Source: an uncultured Flavobacteriales bacterium (GTDB taxonomy: Bacteria > Bacteroidota > Bacteroidia > Flavobacteriales_D > Sanyastnellaceae). From it: a stretch of DNA of 42,295 nucleotides. Made by a program: the position numbers and the translations under genes. The notes under the pieces were generated by a model, which did not search any database, was not told the origin of the DNA, and saw only the letters and a list, made by a program, of their open reading frames with translations. The stretch covers positions 1 through 42,295 of the forward strand of contig CAJQJX010000034.1 of the NCBI GenBank assembly GCA_905478795.1, in the 5' to 3' direction. Positions 7,444 to 16,561 of this stretch are shown piece by piece (within the stretch, counting starts at the first letter, position 1; each line of letters opens with the position of its first letter).

Positions 7444-9402
7444 TTAGTCGTTAAGTCCGTCATAACCGGCAGCAATGAAGGTGGTGAGCTCTTCGCCTTG
7501 GAGCAGGCCTTGCGAGAGGCGTGCGAGGGCGATGGCCCGTTCCACTTTGGGCTTGCGCGCTTCCGCATCGCTTTCGGCCCATCCGGTCACCAATGGGTGG
7601 TTGGCGTTGAAGATCAAGTCGTAGCTGTCGGGCATGTTGCCAAACATGGCCATTCCGCCGCCGCCGCCCACGCGCTGCTGTTCCTTCATGCGGCGCATGA
7701 ATTCGCTTTGCGTGATGGTGACGGGGGGGGCTGTGGGGCTCATGGCTGCAAAGGCCACCTTGTAGATGGTCTTGTCCGGAACGAGCCCTTCGAACTCCTC
7801 TTTGAGGGCGTTCTGCTGGTCCTCTTCCAACGCACTTTCGGGAGCGTCGTCTTTGGGGATCAGGCGGTCCACAATGTCGGAGTCGACCCGGCGGAACTGC
7901 ACCTTGGTATCGCCAGCGGACATCTCCAGCTTCTGGATCAGGTGTGAGGTCAGGGGGCTTTCCAGATGCAATACCGTGTACCCAGCTTCACGGGCCGAAG
8001 ACACGTATCCGTGCTGGGCCTCGGGATTGGGCGTGTAGAGCATGACCACATTGCCGTCTTTGTCGGTGTGGGTCTCTTTGAGGGACTCCACCAATTCGTC
8101 CATGGTGCGGTGCTGGCCTTCGGTGTCGCCGTAAAGGGCAAACTTGCCTGCGCGCTCAAAGAACTTCTCGTCCATGAGCATGCCGTACTCGGTGAACATC
8201 TGGATGTCCTGCCACTTGGACTCAAAGTCCGCGCGGTCGTCCTTGAACATCTTGCCCAACTTGTCGGAGACCTTTTTGGAGATGTGTGACGTGATCTTCT
8301 TCACGTTGGCATCTTCCTGCAGGTAGGAGCGGGAGACGTTGAGCGGAATGTCCGGAGAGTCGATCACCCCGTGCAGCAGCGTCAAGAAGTCGGGAACGAT
8401 GTTCTCTACGTTGTCGGTGATGAACACCTGGTTGGAGTAGAGGTGGATCTTGTTGCGCTGCAAGTCCATTTCCTTCTTCACCTTGGGGAAGTAAAGCACG
8501 CCCGTGAGGTTGAAGGGGAAGTCCACGTTCAAGTGGATTTGGAACAGGGGCTCGTCAAAGTTCATCGGATACAGGGTCCGGTAGAACTCCAGGTAGTCTT
8601 CGTCCTTGAGGTCGGCAGGCGACTTGAGCCAGATGGGGTCGTTGGCGTTGATCACGCGCGGCACCTCCACAGACACCTTCTTGACGTTGCCTTCTTCGTC
8701 CTTTTCTCCGCTGGGGTCGTCCTCTTGGGTGGTGGACGTGCCGCAGATCACGGGGACAGGCATGAACTTGCAGTACTTCTCTAAGATGCCCATGATGCGC
8801 TGGTCCTCGAGGAATTCCGCACCTTCTTCGCCAATGTGCAACACAATGTCGGTGCCGTGGAGTTGATCTTCGGCGCGGCCGAGGGCCTTGAAGTCGTCTT
8901 CGGACAAGGGCCCCATCTCGTAGTTGGGGGAGCCGTCACAGGTCCACTTCACAGGGGCGGCACCTGCGCGCTGGCTCCAAGACAAGATGTCCACGCGGTC
9001 GGCCACCATAAAGGCGCTGTAGAACCCCAGTCCAAAGTGACCGATGATGGCTTCCTTGGCTTCGGCCTGGTCGGCGTACTTCTCCTGGAACTTCTCCACG
9101 AATTCGGTGGCGCCAGAGAACGCGATCTGGTTGATGTACTTGTCGACCTCCTCCTCGCTCATGCCAATGCCGGCATCGCGGATGGTCAGGGTCTTCGCCT
9201 CGCTGTCCAGGATGACGTGCACTTGTGCGCCGTCTGCATTGCCTTCGATTTCGGAGACCCGGATCAGGGCCTTGCGCTTTTGAGTGGCATCGACAGCGTT
9301 GGAGACGAGCTCCCTCAGAAAAATTTCGTGGTCGCTGTACAGGAACTTCTTGATGATCGGAAAGATGTTTTCCGTCTGTACGTTGATCTGGCCTTGTTGC
9401 AT
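7444..9402 (-). CDS. htpG: Molecular chaperone HtpG (Hsp90)
   Basis: A cytosolic ATP-dependent chaperone of 652 residues from the chosen start. The upstream extension of the open frame has no Hsp90 similarity, while MQQGQINVQTENIFP is the canonical N-terminus. The GHKL ATPase motifs are present: ELVSNAVDA with the catalytic Glu/Asn, DAGIGMSEEEV, and GHFGLGFYSAF for the lid. The middle domain has DLKDEDYLEFYRTLYP and NVSRSYLQED, and the C-terminal dimerisation domain carries the usual NANHPLV motif. An acidic insertion (QEDDPSGEKDEEG) lies in the linker near residue 240. The transcript of the gene upstream ends at a terminator just before it, so it probably has its own promoter, but no clear one was recognised. 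Confidence 0.97.
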   Translation of the reverse strand: MQQGQINVQTENIFPIIKKFLYSDHEIFLRELVSNAVDATQKRKALIRVSEIEGNADGAQVHVILDSEAKTLTIRDAGIGMSEEEVDKYINQIAFSGATEFVEKFQEKYADQAEAKEAIIGHFGLGFYSAFMVADRVDILSWSQRAGAAPVKWTCDGSPNYEMGPLSEDDFKALGRAEDQLHGTDIVLHIGEEGAEFLEDQRIMGILEKYCKFMPVPVICGTSTTQEDDPSGEKDEEGNVKKVSVEVPRVINANDPIWLKSPADLKDEDYLEFYRTLYPMNFDEPLFQIHLNVDFPFNLTGVLYFPKVKKEMDLQRNKIHLYSNQVFITDNVENIVPDFLTLLHGVIDSPDIPLNVSRSYLQEDANVKKITSHISKKVSDKLGKMFKDDRADFESKWQDIQMFTEYGMLMDEKFFERAGKFALYGDTEGQHRTMDELVESLKETHTDKDGNVVMLYTPNPEAQHGYVSSAREAGYTVLHLESPLTSHLIQKLEMSAGDTKVQFRRVDSDIVDRLIPKDDAPESALEEDQQNALKEEFEGLVPDKTIYKVAFAAMSPTAPPVTITQSEFMRRMKEQQRVGGGGGMAMFGNMPDSYDLIFNANHPLVTGWAESDAEARKPKVERAIALARLSQGLLQGEELTTFIAAGYDGLND

Positions 9403-9456
9403 GATAAATAAATCTGACGGCGCCGTTGCAAGAAGTGTGCCTCCGCCATTTGGCAC

Positions 9457-9492
9457 AAAAAAAACCGCCGACCTGTCAGCAGGCCGGCGGTT
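9457..9492 (-). terminator. Rho-independent terminator after the T9SS protein gene
   Basis: On the minus strand an AACCGCCG stem (bases 9492-9485) pairs with bases 9470-9463. An inner CCTG/CAGG pairing and a short loop complete the hairpin, and a run of eight T follows. It lies 22 bases beyond the stop of the gene ending at 9514 and separates that operon from htpG. Confidence 0.85.
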
Positions 9493-9513
9493 CCAATGTC
9501 AGGATGTCAGGAA

Positions 9514-10503
9514 TTACTGTCGGATGATCTGCTCCGTCTTCTCGCCTTCGAGGGAGAAGAGGTAGGTACCGGCCGGAAAGGCTGTCATGTCCACTTGGGC
9601 GCGTTCGGTATCGATGCCCGATGCAATGATGCGGCCAGACAGGTCTTGAAGGGTCCATGTCCGCGTCCCTTGGAAGACCGCTTGCACAAAGTCTTGGGTT
9701 GGATTGGGGGACAGGGTAAACACCGCCTGTTCCACATCCTCGAGATTGAGCGTCACACCGGTAGGGCCAAACCGATAGACAGTGCCGTCTGTGGGATAAG
9801 AGGTCAAGGCTGGCCCGTAATACCAGGCATCGAGTCCATCCAATGGCGTCAGGGTCGGGTCAGTCGGGTTGCCCTCTATGGCGTAGATGGAGCCATCGTA
9901 ATACTCAGACAAGACGTCGACCTCCAGCAGCAAGCCTGAAATTTGTGGCTCAAAGTCCGTGATTTCACTGGCGATGTCCGAAGGACCGTAGTGGAACTCA
10001 ATGACATTGTCCGCTTCGAATAGGCGCACTTGAAGGTTGACATAGCTCAAACTGGCTCCTTCCGCGCCAAAGACTTCATCATATAGACCGGCATTGGCCC
10101 ACTCGATGGCAAAAACACGGCTACCAGGGTCACCTGTGGTCTCCCATCGGATCAGGGAGGGCTCCCCACCATTGATGGCGCGGTCCGCAAGGTCATAATT
10201 TGTGGGCATCACGCCGTGCAGCAGAATGGCCCCGTCGATGGTGGTGCCCAGCATGAGCGAACCCAGGCCGATTTGGTCCATGGCATCGATGACATATCCA
10301 GAAAACGAAAAGTCAAAACCCAGGGAAGCAGAGAATTCGGGGTCGTCCCAACCCTCGTCGTCGTCATATTGCTCGGAACCGAGCGCTGTGGCGTTTTCGA
10401 GGGGGGCGTATGGCTGGTTGAGTACAGTCAATTCATAGGGGAGCTGGGCCCACAGTGCCACCGGCATCATCAATGCTGCCGCAGAAAGTAAAATACGATT
10501 CAT
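9514..10503 (-). CDS. Secreted protein with T9SS type A sorting domain
   Basis: A predicted extracellular or surface protein of 329 residues starting at ATG 10503; the frame one codon upstream begins with TTG. Signal peptide MNRILLSAAALMMPVALWAQ. The body is a beta-rich domain without a confident family; phrases such as 'GFDFSFSGY', 'AIEWANAG' and 'VNLQVRLFEADNVIEFHYG' resemble the lectin-like beta-sandwich region often found in Bacteroidota T9SS cargo. The last 70 residues are a classic sorting domain: 'LSPNPTQDFVQAVF', 'LQDLSGRIIASG', 'VDMTAFPAGTYLFSL', ending KTEQIIRQ. It ends at a strong terminator. Confidence 0.87.
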   Translation of the reverse strand: MNRILLSAAALMMPVALWAQLPYELTVLNQPYAPLENATALGSEQYDDDEGWDDPEFSASLGFDFSFSGYVIDAMDQIGLGSLMLGTTIDGAILLHGVMPTNYDLADRAINGGEPSLIRWETTGDPGSRVFAIEWANAGLYDEVFGAEGASLSYVNLQVRLFEADNVIEFHYGPSDIASEITDFEPQISGLLLEVDVLSEYYDGSIYAIEGNPTDPTLTPLDGLDAWYYGPALTSYPTDGTVYRFGPTGVTLNLEDVEQAVFTLSPNPTQDFVQAVFQGTRTWTLQDLSGRIIASGIDTERAQVDMTAFPAGTYLFSLEGEKTEQIIRQ

Positions 10504-10572
10504 CAAGGTGTTTAATTGTATGGTACAAACTTCGACATACTCACGTGAGCCATCGGCCCTCCACCCTGAGAG

Positions 10573-10968
10573 TTACTCAGACAGCATGTTGGTTGTGACG
10601 GGAAGGCGGTGTTCAAACTCGATCCAGCTGGCCCCTTCGCGCACTTCCGTGTGCCAAGACTCATCGGATCCTGGATAGGCTTCCCAAGTGGCGCTCGGCA
10701 ACAGCAAGGTGTCCACCCAGTGCGTGGCAGAAGCGTACGCTTCGCAGTCGTGACACTTGCCCAACTTGTCCAAGGTGTAGTGGCGATAGGTATCGCCAGG
10801 GCCGAGCATCACCGAAACGGTGTCGTGGGTGAACCCGCTGATGACGGCATCCACCAGGAGGGAGTCTTCTGTAAGGTTCTCAATGTCGTGCCGCACATAC
10901 GTGCCGCCCTCACATCCCAACCAGACGAAGGGCACCGCCCAGCAACAGACTTTCCACACAGACCTCAT
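10573..10968 (-). CDS. Small hypothetical lipoprotein
   Basis: 131 residues from the start at 10968, chosen because it gives a lipoprotein signal (MRSVWKVCCWAVPFVWLGC, with acylated Cys19). The longer frame adds 19 residues with no signal character and runs into the upstream gene. The mature part has no recognised domain; it includes a CxxC pair (KCHDC) and a Trp-rich C-terminal half (about 75-125). It lies 34 bases after the LOG-family gene and 69 bases before the T9SS gene, probably in one transcript. Confidence 0.65.
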   Translation of the reverse strand: MRSVWKVCCWAVPFVWLGCEGGTYVRHDIENLTEDSLLVDAVISGFTHDTVSVMLGPGDTYRHYTLDKLGKCHDCEAYASATHWVDTLLLPSATWEAYPGSDESWHTEVREGASWIEFEHRLPVTTNMLSE

Positions 10969-11002
10969 GTGGCCAATGTCATGCTTTTTTGCAAGAAGCC
11001 CT

Positions 11003-11698
11003 TTAGAAGTTGGGCTTGAGGACAAAAGTCTTGTAGAAGGTGTCGATCACCGCAACGGCTTCCTCGGGGGTGTCCACGACCTGAATCAGATCCAAATCCT
11101 TGGCGCTGATGGTCGCATTCTGATCCAACAATGTGGCCTTAATCCAGTCCACGAGGCCTTCCCAAAATTTCTTGCGGACAAGCACAATGGGGAAGCGCTT
11201 GGACTTGGCGGTTTGAATCAGCGTCATGGCTTCAAAAAGCTCGTCAAGGGTTCCAAATCCACCGGGCAGCACAATGTATCCTTGGCTGTACTTCATGAAC
11301 ATCACCTTGCGCACGAAGAAGTAGTCGAATTCCAGGCTCGTCTCGGGGCTGATGTAGGGGTTGTGGTGCTGCTCGTGGGGCAATCTCATGTTGAGTCCGA
11401 CGGAAACCCCGCCGGCTTCGTGGGCACCCTTGTTTCCGGCCTCCATGATGCCCGGGCCACCGCCGGTAATCACACCGTATCCGCTCTCTACGAGCTGACG
11501 GCCAACTTCGGTAGCGAGCTTGTAATCGGGATCGTTGACGTCCTTACGGGCCGATCCAAAAATGCTAATACAAGGTCCTACGCGTTGCAGGCCAGCAAAG
11601 CCTTCCACAAACTCGGACATAATCTTGAAGATGGACCAACTGTCGTGGGCTTTGATGTCATTCCAGCTCCTCGGGTCATTGTGTGTTTTTCTAACCAT
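11003..11698 (-). CDS. LOG-family (TIGR00730) nucleotide phosphoribohydrolase
   Basis: A 231-residue Rossmann-fold enzyme of the Lonely Guy family, which hydrolyses the N-glycosidic bond of nucleoside 5'-monophosphates (cytokinin riboside monophosphates in characterised members; bacterial homologues also act on AMP-like substrates). The signature GGGPGIMEA is at residues 79-87 and PGGFGTLDE, with the catalytic Glu, at 145-153. An N-terminal extension of about 30 residues before the core is usual for the longer bacterial forms. It starts 21 bases after uvrA. The physiological substrate here is unknown. Confidence 0.92.
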   Translation of the reverse strand: MVRKTHNDPRSWNDIKAHDSWSIFKIMSEFVEGFAGLQRVGPCISIFGSARKDVNDPDYKLATEVGRQLVESGYGVITGGGPGIMEAGNKGAHEAGGVSVGLNMRLPHEQHHNPYISPETSLEFDYFFVRKVMFMKYSQGYIVLPGGFGTLDELFEAMTLIQTAKSKRFPIVLVRKKFWEGLVDWIKATLLDQNATISAKDLDLIQVVDTPEEAVAVIDTFYKTFVLKPNF

Positions 11699-11719
11699 GA
11701 CCTCTTAAGATACGGAATA

Positions 11720-14611
11720 TTATACAGAGTTCCGCATCTCCAAAGTCGCTGCGATATGGGGGGCAGTGGCGCCTTTTCCGCTGGCTGCTACCTCCTCTGG
11801 TGTGCCTTCGCAGACGACATGTCCTCCGCCATGCCCTCCTTCGGGACCAATGTCAATCACATGGTCTGCGTTGCAGATGACGTCGAGCTGGTGCTCGATG
11901 ACCATTACGGTATTGCCTTGGTCTACCAAGCGGTGCAGGACATTCAATAGCATTTCCACATCTTGAAAGTGGAGTCCAGTGGTCGGCTCGTCGAGGATAT
12001 AGAAGGTGTTCCCAGTATCCTTTCGGGCCAACTCTGTGGCGAGCTTTACCCGCTGGGCCTCTCCACCGGAGAGGGTGGTGGAAGGCTGCCCCAAAGTGAT
12101 GTAGCCCAAGCCCACATCGCGCAGTGTGGCACACACCCTTTTGATTTTGGGGTAGGCCTCAAAAAACGCCAAGGCTTCTTCTACGGTCATGCCCAAGATG
12201 TCGGCGATGGACTTTCCCCGATAGCGCACCTCCACCGTTTCCCGGTTGTAGCGCTTTCCGCCGCAGTCTTCACAGGGCACGTGCACATCGGGCAGGAAGT
12301 TCATCTCAATGGTTCTCAGGCCTGCTCCTTTGCAGGTCTCGCAGCGGCCGCCGGCCACATTGAAGGAGAACCGGCCTGGTTTGTAGCCGCGGATTTTGGC
12401 CTCGGGGAGCTGGGTAAAGAGGTTGCGGATTTCGTTGAATACGCCGGTGTATGTGGCCGGGTTTGAACGCGGCGTTCGCCCAATGGGGCTCTGGTCGATC
12501 GCAATCACCTTGTCGAGGTGTTGCAGGCCATTGATCTTCTTAAAAGGGAGGGGGCGCTTGGTCTCCTCGTAGTAGTGGTTGTGCAGGGCGGGGTGGAGGG
12601 TCTGATTCACCAGGCTGCTCTTTCCGCTTCCACTCACACCGGTCACGCAGATAAAGGTGCCCAGGGGCATCTTGAGGTCGACCTCCTTGAGGTTGTGGCC
12701 ACTGGCCCCCAGCAAGGAGAGCTTTTTTCGGTTGCCCTTCCTGCGCTTGGATGGGATGGCAATGTGTCGGCTTCCATCGATGAATTCTGCGGTCACGCTG
12801 CCCTGGGCCAAGTGTTCCGAGGGCGGGCCTTGTGCCACCACCATTCCCCCGTGTTTCCCGGCTCCGGGGCCAATGTCAATCAGGTGGTCTGCTTGGCGCA
12901 TCATGTCTTCATCGTGTTCGACGACGATCACGGTGTTGCCCACGTCCCGCAGGGTTTTGAGGCTGTCGATCAGGCGTTGGTTGTCGCGTTGGTGCAGGCC
13001 AATGCTCGGCTCGTCCAGGATGTACAAGACCCCTGTCAACTTGGAACCAATCTGAGTAGCCAATCGGATGCGTTGGGCTTCGCCGCCACTCAAGGTCCGC
13101 GCTGGTCTGTCCAGCGTGAGGTAGTCGAGTCCCATGTCCAATAGAAACCCGAGGCGGGCAGCGATCTCTTTGAGCGGTTCTGCGCCAATGGCCGCTTGCC
13201 GCTCGTCCATGCTGGTGGCCGCCTCACGGGCCCATGTGGCCAGGTCGACCAGGTCCATGCCCACCACATCGGGCAGCGTGGAGCCGGCGATTTTGAACTG
13301 GTGCGCGGTCGGTTGCAGACGCGATCCCCCGCAGGCATGGCATGGCCGCTTGTGCAGAAAGCGCTGAGCCCATCGGCGGAGCGGTGCTCCTGAACCGTCT
13401 TTGGCGGCGCGCTCAATGGTCGCGATCACACCGTCAAAGCGGACCTTGCGCTCCTTGGTTCCCGCTTTTCCGGGCAGCACCACCGGTTGGTCGGCACCGT
13501 AGAGGATTTTGGACAACGTGGCTTCGTCCACATCGCCCATAGGGGTGCGCACAGAGTGACCGCCGGCAACCAGCAGGGCCTGCACCACATCGCGGGTCAC
13601 GCCCGCCTTCAAAGCGCCCAGTGGGGCCAATCCACCTTGTCGGAGGTTCTTGGTCTCGTCGGGGATGATGAGCTCCCGGTCCGCCTCGGCCACTTGGCCC
13701 AATCCGTTGCACGAAGGGCAAGCTCCATAGGGCGAGTTGAACGAAAAGAGGTTGGGCTCGGGCTCGGGGTAACTGATGCCTGTGGTGGGACACATCAAAG
13801 CCCTGGAAAAGTGTCGGGGGATGGCGTCGTCTACGGGAAGCACCATCATGCTGCCCTTGCCCATGGCCAAAGCCGTCCTGAGCGAACGCATGACCCTTTC
13901 GGTTTCTTCGTCGGCCGGTTTGCCTTCTGCGTCCAATGCGGGCTCATCGGGCATCACAACCCGGTCGACCACCGCTTCGATGTCGTGCACCTTGTAGCGG
14001 TCGACGCGGTAGCCGGGCTCGAGCTCGACCACTTCGCCATCGACACGTGCCCTCAGATAGCCTTGCTTTTGGATGGACTCGAAGAGTTCTCTGTAATGCC
14101 CTTTCCGGCCGCGCACCAAGGGCGCCAACAACAAGAGCCGCTCGCCGGCATGGTCTTGCGCAATCCGCGACAGAATGCCTTCATCGGTAAAGCGCACCAT
14201 GGGCTCTCCCGTGGCACTGGAGTATGCCGTAGAAGCACGGGCATAGAGCACGCGCAAGAAGTCGAGCAACTCGGTCACCGTTCCGACGGTGGACCTGGGG
14301 TTCCGACTGATGGTCTTTTGCTCGATGGCGATCACAGGGCTCAAGCCGGTGATCCGTTCCACCTTGGGACGCTCCAAGCCGCCCATAAACTGCCGGGCGT
14401 AGGCACTGAAAGTTTCCAAGTAGCGCCGTTGTCCTTCTGCATGGAGGGTGTCAAACGCCAGGCTGGACTTGCCAGATCCGCTCACACCGGTAATCACCAC
14501 CAGGCGGTTGCGCGGAATGGTCACGTCAATGTCCTGCAGGTTGTTCTCACCCGCGCGTTCCACCCGAATGAGGCGTTCGTCCTGAAGGGAAGGGTAGACG
14601 TCCTGTGCCAT
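11720..14611 (-). CDS. uvrA: Excinuclease ABC subunit A
   Basis: The damage-recognition ATPase of nucleotide excision repair, 963 residues from ATG 14611; the frame can be extended five codons to a TTG, which is less likely. Two ABC modules are present, with Walker A GVSGSGKS near residues 42-49 and 658-665, two signature motifs (LSGGEAQRIRLATQ and LSGGEAQRVKLATE) and Walker B ILDEPS/ILDEPT. The C-terminal zinc module CETCKGAG...CEDCGGKRYN, which contacts DNA, is complete. The internal CHACGGSRL is also present. The first zinc module reads CPTTGISYP then CPSC, so the second of its four usual cysteines is Thr; similar sequences are, as far as I recall, common in Bacteroidota. It follows nhaC by about 40 bases. 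Confidence 0.97.
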   Translation of the reverse strand: MAQDVYPSLQDERLIRVERAGENNLQDIDVTIPRNRLVVITGVSGSGKSSLAFDTLHAEGQRRYLETFSAYARQFMGGLERPKVERITGLSPVIAIEQKTISRNPRSTVGTVTELLDFLRVLYARASTAYSSATGEPMVRFTDEGILSRIAQDHAGERLLLLAPLVRGRKGHYRELFESIQKQGYLRARVDGEVVELEPGYRVDRYKVHDIEAVVDRVVMPDEPALDAEGKPADEETERVMRSLRTALAMGKGSMMVLPVDDAIPRHFSRALMCPTTGISYPEPEPNLFSFNSPYGACPSCNGLGQVAEADRELIIPDETKNLRQGGLAPLGALKAGVTRDVVQALLVAGGHSVRTPMGDVDEATLSKILYGADQPVVLPGKAGTKERKVRFDGVIATIERAAKDGSGAPLRRWAQRFLHKRPCHACGGSRLQPTAHQFKIAGSTLPDVVGMDLVDLATWAREAATSMDERQAAIGAEPLKEIAARLGFLLDMGLDYLTLDRPARTLSGGEAQRIRLATQIGSKLTGVLYILDEPSIGLHQRDNQRLIDSLKTLRDVGNTVIVVEHDEDMMRQADHLIDIGPGAGKHGGMVVAQGPPSEHLAQGSVTAEFIDGSRHIAIPSKRRKGNRKKLSLLGASGHNLKEVDLKMPLGTFICVTGVSGSGKSSLVNQTLHPALHNHYYEETKRPLPFKKINGLQHLDKVIAIDQSPIGRTPRSNPATYTGVFNEIRNLFTQLPEAKIRGYKPGRFSFNVAGGRCETCKGAGLRTIEMNFLPDVHVPCEDCGGKRYNRETVEVRYRGKSIADILGMTVEEALAFFEAYPKIKRVCATLRDVGLGYITLGQPSTTLSGGEAQRVKLATELARKDTGNTFYILDEPTTGLHFQDVEMLLNVLHRLVDQGNTVMVIEHQLDVICNADHVIDIGPEGGHGGGHVVCEGTPEEVAASGKGATAPHIAATLEMRNSV

Positions 14612-14650
14612 GAAGGTATTCAACAAGCAGAAGGCCTTTGGGTTTCCCCG

Positions 14651-16132
14651 TTAGGCATCTTCTGTCAACACGTTCGGGTCTGGCTCGGGAATCTTGAACC
14701 CGATGGCCGCCACCAGCAGGGTCATCAGGGGCGAGACGTAGTTGAATACACAGTAAGGGGCAAAAGCGAGCACCCCCACACCGAGGACGCCACTTTGGGC
14801 CACGCCACACGTATTCCAAGGAATGAGCACGCTGGTGACGGTGCCTGCATCCTCCAAGGTTCGGCTGAGCAGCTGCGGCGCGACACCGCGCTGCTTGTAA
14901 GCTTCCCGGAACATGCGGCCAGGCACCACAATGGCGATGTATTGGTCCGCGGCAATGATGTTGAACACGACACTGGAAAAGGCCGTGCCAAACACCAAGG
15001 AGAACGTGCCCTTGACTGCGGTCAAAATCGCGTCGGTGATGCGCTCCAAGAAACCCGCGGCCCCCATGACGGCTCCAAAAGTGAGGGCGCAGATGATGAG
15101 CCAAACGGTATTCAGCATGCCCTTCATGCCACCCGCAGACAGCAGGTCGGTTACCACGGGGTTGCCAGTCTCGATGGAGGTGTCCAACGCAGCGGCCGAC
15201 ATCAATGCCGTAAAGGCTGTACCCCAGCGCGTTGGCCCAAGGCCCAAGGCGGGGCCGAGCGCATCTTCAGCGAGGGTAGCGAGCAATGCGGGCTGGGCGA
15301 TGGCGGCGGCCAATGCTCCGCCCAAGACACCCAGAAAGAGTGCCGGAACCGGTGCCACCCGACGCGCAATCAGCACAATCACACCCACCGGCACCAGGAA
15401 CAAGGCCCAGTGGAGGTTGAAGTGTTTGGCCAGCTCGGCCTGCATCATCGCGGCGCCTCCGAGATCGGCCACATCTGTATTGGAGCCCAGGCCCGCCATG
15501 GTGAAGACAATGAGGGCGATCACGATGCTGGGCACCGTCGTCCAGAGCATGAAGCGAATGTGCGTAAACAGGTCGGTGCCCGCTACGGTCGGCGCCAAGT
15601 TGGTGGTATCCGATAGGGGAGACAGCTTGTCGCCGAAATAGGCGCCCGAGATAATGGCGCCAGCAATCCAACCTTCGCTGAGCCCCAAAGCCTGTCCAAT
15701 GCCAATGAGGGCAACCCCTACGGTGCCAACTGTTCCCCAGCTCGAGCCCGTGGCCAAGCTCACGGCAGCACACAGGATGCAGGCGGCCGGTAAGAACACT
15801 TCTTTGGACAACACGTCCAGCCCCACGTCGATCAAGGTCGGGATGATGCCTGAAACGAGCCATGTTCCGGCCAAGGCACCGATGAGCAATAGAATCAGAA
15901 TCGCCCCTATGGCATCGCCAATGGTGTCTTTGATTTTCTGCTCAAACGAGGCCCAGTTTTGGCCGCGCCACATGCCAATGGCGACGGTCAGTCCTGAAGC
16001 CAGCAACAAGGCGATTTGATTGCTGCCGTAGCTGCTGTCTTCGCCAAAGGCGAGCACATCTGCGGCCAAGAGCAACACCAGAATGACGATGGGAAACAGG
16101 GACAGACCGAGGGAGGGGCGCGATGATGTCAT
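14651..16132 (-). CDS. nhaC: NhaC-family Na+/H+ antiporter
   Basis: An inner-membrane secondary transporter of 493 residues with about 11-12 hydrophobic segments. The NhaC signature is present around residues 175-195 (GAYFGDKLSPLSDTTNLAP), as is the 'ATGSSWGTVGTVGVAL' segment before it. It expels Na+ in exchange for protons, fitting a marine or saline habitat (inference). It lies 3 bases after the ybbR-like gene in the nusB operon, where coaE often stands in relatives. Confidence 0.93.
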   Translation of the reverse strand: MTSSRPSLGLSLFPIVILVLLLAADVLAFGEDSSYGSNQIALLLASGLTVAIGMWRGQNWASFEQKIKDTIGDAIGAILILLLIGALAGTWLVSGIIPTLIDVGLDVLSKEVFLPAACILCAAVSLATGSSWGTVGTVGVALIGIGQALGLSEGWIAGAIISGAYFGDKLSPLSDTTNLAPTVAGTDLFTHIRFMLWTTVPSIVIALIVFTMAGLGSNTDVADLGGAAMMQAELAKHFNLHWALFLVPVGVIVLIARRVAPVPALFLGVLGGALAAAIAQPALLATLAEDALGPALGLGPTRWGTAFTALMSAAALDTSIETGNPVVTDLLSAGGMKGMLNTVWLIICALTFGAVMGAAGFLERITDAILTAVKGTFSLVFGTAFSSVVFNIIAADQYIAIVVPGRMFREAYKQRGVAPQLLSRTLEDAGTVTSVLIPWNTCGVAQSGVLGVGVLAFAPYCVFNYVSPLMTLLVAAIGFKIPEPDPNVLTEDA

Positions 16133-16135
16133 GGG

Positions 16136-16561
16136 TCAAGGGCGAGATTTGCGGCGTCTGACATCAATGGCCAAGGTCGCGGGCGTGATGCCTTCGACGC
16201 GGGCTGACGCCCCCAGTCGAGAAGCAATTTCAGCAGACAGTTGCGTTGAAGGCACCTCAGTTCGAGGGGTGCGGAGTCCTTCCACACGGAGTCGAACAGG
16301 TTCTCGGTTGGGAACCCAGCGGGCCAAGAGGTGGTCCCATGGGGAAATGGTCACCTGAGCGCGGGCCACGGAGTCCAGCAGGACCGCTTGCAATCCCGTA
16401 TTTGCTTCAGCGCCCACCAATTCAATTTCGAAGAGATAGGTAACCTGACGGTCGTCTTCCATGGTTCTCAACAGCCATAGAAAGGCGGCGAGGCCCAAGC
16501 ACACGGCGAAGGTGCGTCCTTCGATCGAACGCAGGCCAGAAAAGGGCTTGCGTTCGGCCAT
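16136..16561 (-). CDS. YbbR-like single-pass membrane protein
   Basis: 141 residues. A basic N-terminus and one transmembrane helix (about 17-32, FAVCLGLAAFLWLL, followed by RTMEDDRQVTYLFEIEL) lead into a short periplasmic beta-rich domain. The hydrophobic helix ending in Trp-Leu-Leu followed by 'FEIELVG' fits the YbbR-domain proteins of Bacteroidota. Those proteins occupy this position after yajC. YbbR proteins elsewhere regulate diadenylate cyclase, but in Bacteroidota this copy is separate from that gene and the role is unknown. Sequence support alone is modest and the call leans on gene order. It overlaps the yajC stop by one base (TAATG). Confidence 0.6.
   Translation of the reverse strand: MAERKPFSGLRSIEGRTFAVCLGLAAFLWLLRTMEDDRQVTYLFEIELVGAEANTGLQAVLLDSVARAQVTISPWDHLLARWVPNREPVRLRVEGLRTPRTEVPSTQLSAEIASRLGASARVEGITPATLAIDVRRRKSRP

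Noticed and set aside
10820-11950. A 376-codon plus-strand frame over the LOG-family gene
   Set aside because: It is antisense to the LOG-family gene and the uvrA end, with no domain-like pattern.
13487-15616. A 709-codon open frame on the plus strand
   Set aside because: It lies antisense to uvrA and nhaC, both of which have full motif support. The frame is rich in His, Gly and Arg, a typical shadow in a G+C-rich region.
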